A stretch of 9,516 nucleotides of DNA from Planctomycetota bacterium (GTDB taxonomy: Bacteria > Planctomycetota > UBA1135 > UBA2386), in NCBI GenBank assembly GCA_020425885.1, contig JAGQRA010000306.1, positions 1 through 9,516 on the forward strand. Reading direction: 5' to 3'. The position numbers and the translations under genes are program-made. Positions within the stretch are counted from its first letter, which is position 1; the number at the start of each line of letters is the position of its first letter. Of the stretch, positions 6,006 to 9,516 are shown in pieces. A model generated the notes under the pieces. It was not told the DNA's origin. It saw nothing but the letters and a program-made list of their open reading frames with translations, and ran no database searches.

Positions 6006-6455
6006 TCAGCCCGCGAGCAGGCCCTCGATGACGGCGACCAGGCGATGCGGGCTGACCGGCTTCGCCAGCACCAGCTCGGCGCCGGCCCGCGTGGCACGAC
6101 GGTCGGTGTCGGGCGAAGAGGAGGCCGTCACCACGACGATATGCGTCGCCACGCCGCGCATGCGGATCTCGTGCAGGACCTTGAGGCCGTGCATGCCCGG
6201 CAACCCGAGGTCCAGCAAGACCACGTCGTGCTCCTGCGACTCGAGCGCTGCCAGCCCGGATGCGCCGTCGCACTTCACCTCGACGTCATAACCCTGATGG
6301 CGCAGGAAGACCGACCAGCCTTGCTGCACGTCGGCATCATCCTCGACGATCAGGACTCTCGGCGTCGAGACCGCTCGCCAAGGAAGCTCGGAAGTGAAGA
6401 ACAGGTCATTGACCTCGAGTTCGGTCGCGGTTGCCGTCGCCACTGTAGCAGCCAT
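6006..6455 (-). CDS. Single-domain response regulator (REC only)
   Basis: This is a 149-residue receiver protein without an output domain. Seen: an Ala/Thr-rich N-terminal tail of about 30 residues, VLIVEDD with acidic pair Asp 39/Asp 40, phospho-acceptor Asp 82 in LLDLGLPG, Thr 110 in VVVTASS and Lys 132 in LAKPV. All residues needed for phosphorylation and switching are present. With no DNA-binding domain it must act by protein contact or as a phosphorelay intermediate. I chose the ATG at 6455 because GGGAGGG lies directly upstream; a GTG at 6509 would add 18 residues but has no good site. It converges on the PAS kinase, which is a plausible phosphodonor. The N-terminal tail is unusual for a CheY-like protein and may be unstructured. 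Confidence 0.92.
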   Translation of the reverse strand: MAATVATATATELEVNDLFFTSELPWRAVSTPRVLIVEDDADVQQGWSVFLRHQGYDVEVKCDGASGLAALESQEHDVVLLDLGLPGMHGLKVLHEIRMRGVATHIVVVTASSSPDTDRRATRAGAELVLAKPVSPHRLVAVIEGLLAG

Positions 6456-6458
6456 TTT

Positions 6459-6465
6459 CCCTCCC
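6459..6465 (-). promoter_or_regulatory. Ribosome binding site deciding the response regulator start
   Basis: GGGAGGG on the minus strand contains the core GGAGG with 4 nt to the ATG at 6455. The spacing is a little short but this is the strongest Shine-Dalgarno sequence in the window. Confidence 0.65.
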
Positions 6466-6536
6466 AGTTGCAGGACCAGCCGACCGTCCTTCGGCTCCTT
6501 CTTCGGCACTCGGAGAGGTACACCTCACAAGGCGTC

Positions 6537-6569
6537 GCGCCGCCTCCCATCTTGAGACGGCGGCGGCGC
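6537..6569. other. GC-rich inverted repeat upstream of the response regulator
   Basis: GCGCCGCC (6537-6544) and GGCGGCGC (6562-6569) are 8-bp perfect inverted repeats with a 17-nt loop. They lie in the 198-bp spacer between the response regulator start and the stop of the secreted protein. In such G+C-rich DNA this can arise by chance. No promoter hexamers stand out in the spacer. Confidence 0.3.
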
Positions 6570-6618
6570 TCAGCGCGAAGGCACCCCGAGCAGGGCCATT
6601 CGCGGCGAACCGGCGAGC

Positions 6619-6645
6619 GCGGCCGGCCTGCTTCGGGCCGGCCGC
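6619..6645 (-). terminator. Perfect GC hairpin after the secreted protein gene
   Basis: GCGGCCGGCC (6619-6628) and GGCCGGCCGC (6636-6645) form a perfect 10-bp stem with a 7-nt loop. On the minus strand the stem begins 8 nt after the stop codon of the 564-residue protein gene, where a terminator belongs. No T-run follows, so termination efficiency is uncertain, and it may serve as a 3'-end stabiliser. Confidence 0.6.
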
Positions 6646-6653
6646 ACCGGGCA

Positions 6654-8348
6654 TCAGTTCGGGTTGAACAGCAGCTCGAGCAGATTGGAGGTGACGACAC
6701 CCAGTGCGTTGTGGCCGACACTGAGGGCTGCCGACTGCGCGTAGACCTGCAGTCCGATGGCTGCCGGGCCGAGGCTCAGCGGGAAGGAGCCGGTGCCGGC
6801 GGTCGGGAACCAGGTGAACGACACGACCGGGTTCGTGTACTGGAAGCAGCCGGGGGCGCCGAGGAACGCCAGCGAGATGTTGGTCTGGCTGAAGTCCATG
6901 ACCGTGACGCCGACCGGGCTGGTGTTGGAGACGTTGGTGGTGACCACGTTGAAGGTCGAGCCGGTGACGGGGCGAGCGCTGGCATCGAGCGCCAGCGGCA
7001 GGCCGAGCTCGACGCCGGTCGAGAATCCGGCCAGCCCGCTCCAGTCGACCTGCGGGCTGACGAGATGCCCGGCACCGGCGCTGAAGCCGACGATGGAGTC
7101 GTTGCCGGCGCTGCCGCCGTTGCCGAGGCTCGGGCCGAACGCGAGGTTGACGTGGCCGCCGGGCAGCAGCTCGAGCTGGATGTCGTTGGCCACCGCGCCG
7201 GGCGTGTAGGTGCCGTTCTGCCAGTTCGGGATGTTGGCCCAGGTGATGCGGACACCGCCGTTCGGGCTCGGATCCTCGTACCAGATGTTGCCGCCGGCGG
7301 TCGGGTCGAGATCACACATGTGTCCCGCCCAGACCGGCAGGCCAGCGCCCGTCGTGCCCGCGAACGAGGTCGGCGTGTATCCCGAGTTGGCGCCGTTGGA
7401 CGCGAACGAGGGGTCGACCGAGTTGCCAAGGTAGATCCGGCCGTTCGAGTTGACGGTGATGTCGACGCAGCTGCCGCCCGGCGCCGGGCCGGGGAACGGG
7501 AAGCCGTTCGGGAACGCCGCGATCGGCAGCGTCTCGATGATCGACGCGTCGTCCCAGCTCACGCTCGAGCTCGAGGTGTAGGTCTGCGTCACCAGGTCGA
7601 TGCCGTTGGTGGCGGCCGTCGTCGCATCGTAGGCGTTGCCGCCGGGGATGATCAGGTAGTTGCCACCGGTCACCGAGTCGGCGTTGTAGATGATCGTCCA
7701 GCTGGTGTTGGTCAGATCGACCGCGCTGCCGCCGGCGAACTGTTCGTGCGTCATGCGCGGGCGCGGCCCACAACCCTCGCCCGAGACGTCCTTGACGGCG
7801 ATGCCGCCGCCGGTCGTCGTGTAGTGGATGCTGACGTTGGCGACCCGCGGGTTGATCGTGCCGGCGTAGGCCACGTTCTGGGCCGAACCGGCGTTGATCT
7901 GCATCTCGTTGGTCGCGTAGATGTTGCCGTTGCCCGCGACCGTGCCGTTGGTGTAGGCGTGGGCCCAGGTGTCGGACGCGAGCATGATGCCGTAGGTGCC
8001 CGGCGCCAGCACGATCGGCGTGGCGAGCGGGACCGTCGTCGGCAGGCCGGCGCCGGCGGTCGTGAGCGGGTCGGTGGTGAGGGTCGTCCACGCGGCCGCG
8101 GTCAGCTCGTTGCCGACGTAGCTGGTCGCACAGGATCGCACCTCGAGCGTGCCGGCAACGCTGGCGACGCTGCTGGAGTTGACGTCGATCTGGGAGATGG
8201 TTGTCGGCAGGTAGACGGAGAGATCGAACATGACCACGCCGCCGACGGCGCCGGCATTGTTGTTGGCGAACGTCGTGGTGAGGGGCGACTGGGCGGTGAC
8301 CGCCGAGATTGCCAGGGTCAGTGCTGCGAGAGTACGGATCGGTTCCAT
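6654..8348 (-). CDS. Large secreted multidomain protein with nidogen-like middle, planctomycete type
   Basis: This 564-residue exported protein has a signal peptide (MEPIRTLAALTLAISAVTAQ) with probable cleavage around the Ala-Gln. Mature composition is rich in Thr, Ser, Asn and Gly with few Lys, typical of extracellular beta proteins. I see three parts. An N-terminal beta domain (about 21-180) ends in LAPGTYGIMLA and a repeated Thr/Gly section. A linker with GEGCGPRPRMTHEQF (190-204) precedes a nidogen-like domain (about 205-450) containing DITVNSNGRIYLGN and the pattern GGNIWYEDPSPNGGVRITW (352-370). A C-terminal domain (about 452-564) carries FLGAPGCFQYTNP and GLQVYAQSAAL. I associate the last two parts with surface or secreted proteins of large-genome Planctomycetota; this was not searched. 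An adhesion or envelope role is likely, and no catalytic site is visible. The ATG at 8348 begins the signal peptide; the frame is open further upstream without it. Confidence 0.85.
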   Translation of the reverse strand: MEPIRTLAALTLAISAVTAQSPLTTTFANNNAGAVGGVVMFDLSVYLPTTISQIDVNSSSVASVAGTLEVRSCATSYVGNELTAAAWTTLTTDPLTTAGAGLPTTVPLATPIVLAPGTYGIMLASDTWAHAYTNGTVAGNGNIYATNEMQINAGSAQNVAYAGTINPRVANVSIHYTTTGGGIAVKDVSGEGCGPRPRMTHEQFAGGSAVDLTNTSWTIIYNADSVTGGNYLIIPGGNAYDATTAATNGIDLVTQTYTSSSSVSWDDASIIETLPIAAFPNGFPFPGPAPGGSCVDITVNSNGRIYLGNSVDPSFASNGANSGYTPTSFAGTTGAGLPVWAGHMCDLDPTAGGNIWYEDPSPNGGVRITWANIPNWQNGTYTPGAVANDIQLELLPGGHVNLAFGPSLGNGGSAGNDSIVGFSAGAGHLVSPQVDWSGLAGFSTGVELGLPLALDASARPVTGSTFNVVTTNVSNTSPVGVTVMDFSQTNISLAFLGAPGCFQYTNPVVSFTWFPTAGTGSFPLSLGPAAIGLQVYAQSAALSVGHNALGVVTSNLLELLFNPN

Positions 8349-8394
8349 TGGCTTCGTCTGGGGTTGGGTGAGCACAAGGGGGAGAGGGGTTTCC

Positions 8395-8416
8395 GGCGGG
8401 ACCAAGGGGTCCTGCC
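8395..8416 (-). promoter_or_regulatory. Hairpin in the leader of the secreted protein gene
   Basis: Positions 8395-8403 and 8408-8416 pair over nine bases around a 4-nt loop. On the plus strand one pair is a G-U wobble; on the minus-strand transcript the same position is a mismatch. It lies 47-68 nt before the ATG at 8348. The gene has no Shine-Dalgarno sequence, so leader structure may matter, but no known riboswitch fold is recognised. The rest of the 362-bp spacer (8349-8710) holds no gene; its other signals are listed separately. Confidence 0.3.
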
Positions 8417-8667
8417 GGCCGTAAAGTGCTGACGACGGAGAATCGCCCAGGGTTCCGCGGATTGCACCATGCCATTGCGCGAACCGGTTCCCTCCCTCTT
8501 CAGTCGGCTGTAGAACGTGACGAATGCCTCCAGCCGCGGGCGGGCCGTGACCCGATGCACCGGGAAACCGCCGCCCGGCAGCCGTCAGCAGCATGGGCCA
8601 AGGGCCGCCTTGCCGTTCCACCGACCGGCAACGGGCCGCACCTGGCTGACTGTCGCCGGCGGGACGC

Positions 8668-8689
8668 CGACCCCGTCCGTCGGGGGTCG
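8668..8689. promoter_or_regulatory. Inverted repeat upstream of the 8711 gene, operator candidate
   Basis: CGACCCC (8668-8674) and GGGGTCG (8683-8689) are perfect 7-bp inverted repeats separated by 8 bp. The site ends 5 bp before the possible -10 box at 8695 and therefore covers the -35 position. That placement would suit a repressor site, although a short transcribed hairpin cannot be excluded. Confidence 0.35.
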
Positions 8690-8694
8690 CCTGC

Positions 8695-8702
8695 TATACC
8701 TT
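8695..8702 (+). promoter_or_regulatory. Possible -10 box for a leaderless 8711 transcript
   Basis: TATACCTT contains TATACC (10 nt before the ATG) and TACCTT (8 nt before it, TANNNT type). No Shine-Dalgarno sequence lies between it and the ATG at 8711. A transcript from here would begin at or within a few bases of the start codon. The position matches the TATCCT boxes before eboE and the ATPase. Confidence 0.4.
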
Positions 8703-8710
8703 CCAATTCC

Positions 8711-9516
8711 ATGCACCGTCCACTCGCCCTCGCCACAGCCCTCATCGCCACTGCCCTCGCCGCGCAGGCGCCGCCGGTCAAGGTCCCTGAGCACAAGGTC
8801 CCTGACCACAAGGTTCCTGAACAGAAGACGCCGACCGCGGCACCGCAGCCCCCCAGCACGAGCACCTGGTTCTCGCAGCTGAAGCAGACGACCGAAGCCG
8901 CGGAGGGCGTCATGAAGATGACGGGCACGTTCCCGTTCCGGAACCCGCACCAGGAGGAGATCGAGTGGCGCGACTTCTCCGCCAGCTGCGCCTGCTCGCA
9001 TCTCGAGTTCACGGTCGGCACCCGGCGCTACTGGCTGAAGCCGAAGCCGCGCGAACTGGTGCAGATCGTCGCGGCCGAAGGCGACGGCGCCGAGCAGCGG
9101 GTGCCGGTCGCGGTGATCCCGGTGCACGGCGGCGAATCGGGCACGGTCGAGGTCCACGTCGAGCTCAACGGCAAGATCTTCAAGAAGTCGGTGCTGGTCG
9201 ACATCCACTCGAGCGATGCGACCGAACCGCAGACCCGATTGAACTTCGAGGTCAACCGCACCGCGCCGATCGTGGTCACGCCACCCGAGGTCGACCTCGG
9301 CAACGTGCCGCCGGACGAGCAGCGCGAGTTCACCGTCGAGGTGGTCGCGGCCGGACAGAAGGAACTCGAGATCGGCGCGCCGCCGGACCTGCCCTCCGGG
9401 GTGAAGGTCGAGTGCACGAAGGTCACGAACAACGGCATTCCGGTCTGGACGATCCACGGCACCTACGGTCCGTACAAGTTGAACTGCGGTGGCCCGGTGC
9501 TGCTGAAGTTCACCAC
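8711..9516 (+). CDS. Partial secreted beta-sandwich protein, possible DUF1573-related modules
   Basis: The frame runs 268 codons from the ATG to the window edge without a stop. A signal peptide (MHRPLALATALIATALAAQ) is followed by three five-residue units of the type K-V-P-E-H and a Pro/Thr linker to about residue 50. Then come a module with FPFRNPHQEEIEWRDFSASCACSH (72-95 in two pieces, Cys 93 and Cys 95), ending near 165, and a second module starting APIVVTPPEVDLGNVPP at 185-201. The pattern 'phrase on equal footing, then Ser-Cys-x-Cys' and the PPxVDLGNVPP opening resemble DUF1573 and related immunoglobulin-like domains of Planctomycetota envelope proteins. This is a family-level guess. The frame has the Lys/Glu/Val-rich composition of a real protein, and the antisense frames over it do not. 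The 3' part lies beyond the window. Confidence 0.82.
   Translation, partial: MHRPLALATALIATALAAQAPPVKVPEHKVPDHKVPEQKTPTAAPQPPSTSTWFSQLKQTTEAAEGVMKMTGTFPFRNPHQEEIEWRDFSASCACSHLEFTVGTRRYWLKPKPRELVQIVAAEGDGAEQRVPVAVIPVHGGESGTVEVHVELNGKIFKKSVLVDIHSSDATEPQTRLNFEVNRTAPIVVTPPEVDLGNVPPDEQREFTVEVVAAGQKELEIGAPPDLPSGVKVECTKVTNNGIPVWTIHGTYGPYKLNCGGPVLLKFT
8783..8827 (+). repeat. 15-bp in-frame tandem repeat, three units
   Basis: GTCCCTGAGCACAAG (8783-8797), GTCCCTGACCACAAG (8798-8812) and GTTCCTGAACAGAAG (8813-8827) are consecutive 15-bp units encoding VPEHK, VPDHK and VPEQK. The first two differ at one base. The tract sits directly after the signal peptide and forms a flexible charged spacer. Confidence 0.9.

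Noticed and set aside
6045..8432. 795-codon plus-strand frame opposite the response regulator and the secreted protein
   Set aside because: The minus strand encodes an intact receiver domain and a signal-peptide protein here. The plus frame is Arg/Asp/Val/Gly-rich shadow sequence.
8349..8621. N-terminal extension of the 564-residue secreted protein
   Set aside because: Starting upstream would bury the signal peptide about 90 residues inside the protein. The extension has no domain character.
8613..8638. TTGCCG/CGGCAA inverted repeat in the divergent spacer
   Set aside because: A 6-bp arm with a 10-nt loop is expected by chance in DNA this G+C-rich.
8517..8882. Small plus-strand frame in the divergent spacer reading into the 8711 gene
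   Set aside because: It overlaps the secreted gene out of frame, is Arg/Pro/Ser-rich and has no ribosome binding site.
8585..9457. 290-codon minus-strand frame opposite the right-edge gene
   Set aside because: The plus frame from 8711 has a signal peptide and a structured Val/Glu/Lys-rich product. The minus frame is Arg/Leu/Asp-rich without motifs and spans the promoter region.

Overview
The window is a G+C-rich bacterial chromosome segment with nine protein genes: seven complete and two cut by the window edges. The best clue to the organism is the large secreted protein at 6654-8348. Its layout (N-terminal beta-rich domain, cysteine-bearing linker, nidogen-like middle, and a C-terminal domain with a Gly-Ala-Pro-Gly-Cys motif) is one I associate with large-genome Planctomycetota. 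That assignment is an inference from family knowledge and was not searched. No RNA genes, insertion sequences, phage genes or CRISPR arrays were seen.

Left block (1-3685, all minus strand). A partial secreted, Lys/Glu/Pro-rich protein runs off the left edge (1-227). Upstream of it lies a likely three-gene operon, read eboE (3685-2537), then an ABC ATPase (2501-1818), then an FtsX/MacB-type permease (1821-427). The last two overlap by ATGA. A bulged 12-bp hairpin follows the permease. The gene order suggests that a lone EboE-type TIM-barrel protein of 'metabolite traffic' works with a mechanotransmission-type ABC transporter, without the other ebo genes.

Middle block. A divergent spacer with a perfect 14-bp palindrome separates eboE from a rightward LOG-family gene (3846-4760). 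Next come a soluble PAS-HisKA-HATPase sensor kinase (4877-5986, plus) and a single-domain response regulator (6455-6006, minus). Their ends converge with only 19 bp between stop codons, and they may be a two-component pair.

Right block. The secreted 564-residue protein (minus, 8348-6654) ends at a perfect 10-bp hairpin. A 362-bp divergent spacer follows. The last gene (8711 onward, plus) is a secreted protein with two beta-sandwich-like modules, possibly DUF1573-related, and runs off the right edge. Both edge genes carry 15-bp in-frame tandem repeats just after the signal peptide.

Three starts (eboE, the ATPase and the 8711 gene) lack a Shine-Dalgarno sequence and have a TANNNT hexamer 8-10 nt before the ATG. 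In eboE and the ATPase it sits inside an identical 11-bp word. This may indicate leaderless transcription and is among the more unusual signals here. The many long antisense open frames are best explained by high G+C codon use.
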